Shown here piece after piece: positions 63,711 to 64,000 of a stretch of 64,000 bases of DNA. The stretch comes from Phoebastria nigripes (lineage: Eukaryota; Chordata; Aves; Procellariiformes; Diomedeidae). Made by a program: the position numbers and the translations under genes. A model generated the notes under the pieces. It made no database searches, was not told where the DNA came from, and saw only the letters and a program-made list of their open reading frames with translations. The DNA is taken from the NCBI GenBank assembly GCA_035582835.1, contig JAYKAV010001787.1:186001-250000 (forward strand), read 5' to 3'. Numbering within the stretch: the stretch's first letter is position 1; every line of letters begins with the position of its first letter.

Positions 63711-64000
63711 CTAAAGATCATTTAAAATAACACTCAGCTACCCAAGGTGGAACCAACAGCAACATGTTGTGTTGTGAAGCGGTTTAGTTTATGAACTGAA
63801 AATTACAGTATCCAGTCAAAACTGTAGAAAAGCATCTAGGAAATAAGTCACTCAAGTGAGAACTGGTCGGGACATCATCTGTGATGACGGAGGGCCATAA
63901 AAAATTTAATTGCAAGTGGTCAGGAATTCCATGTCGTATCAGTTGTCAGTGAGATAATCAGTAAATGCTGTTACCACTATTGTATGTATTTGAACCTATG
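63711..64000. other. Unique flank after the LTR
   Basis: No retroviral internal sequence, gene or repeat recognised. Confidence 0.5.

Noticed and set aside
1..64000. CRISPR arrays, operons, rRNA or intact tRNA genes
   Set aside because: Looked for regularly spaced repeats, tight gene runs and cloverleaf signatures and found none; the DNA is clearly vertebrate.

Overview
The window is vertebrate nuclear DNA, almost certainly from a bird. The base composition is AT-rich, no reading frame has bacterial-style density, and the recognisable repeats are CR1 LINE pieces, old amniote SINE or MITE-like relics, and one nearly complete ERVL-type solo LTR at 63118-63710. I remember that LTR family as common in Neoaves and not in fowl or ducks, so a neoavian bird is my best guess. 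About 35 isolated N bases are scattered through the draft sequence.

Layout: positions 1-2490 show nothing gene-like. A CpG-rich block at 2644-2899 looks like the last coding exon of a minus-strand gene that I cannot name: splice acceptor, 85 open codons, stop, then a weak poly(A) signal. From 2900 to 22850 the DNA is non-coding, with small palindromes and short tandem repeats. An AT-rich block at 22850-23110 has the texture of a conserved regulatory element. It lies next to a GC-rich segment whose minus strand carries CCAAT, two GC boxes and a TATA-like box in promoter order (23552-23681). A 242-codon minus-strand reading frame (24848-25576) is unusually long for this composition but matches nothing I know.

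From 26 to 50 kb the sequence is intron-like or intergenic, with a MIR-like SINE near 33.95 kb and weaker relics. The right part is richer in repeats: an ancient minus-strand CR1 reverse-transcriptase fragment (50870-51640), an ancient plus-strand CR1 (53260-54640), a young CR1 tail (55245-55369), a heavily internally deleted CR1 (58200-59740), an old tail-like repeat (60640-60740) and the LTR.

Working together: I see at most part of one host gene and a possible promoter, both on the minus strand and about 21 kb apart, so they could belong to one transcription unit. That link is inference only. I found no CRISPR array, operon, tRNA, rRNA or new multi-gene system. The best leads are the unnamed exon, the promoter-like segment, the long cysteine-rich frame, the enhancer-like inverted repeat and the LTR with adjacent kappaB, CRE and TATA motifs.
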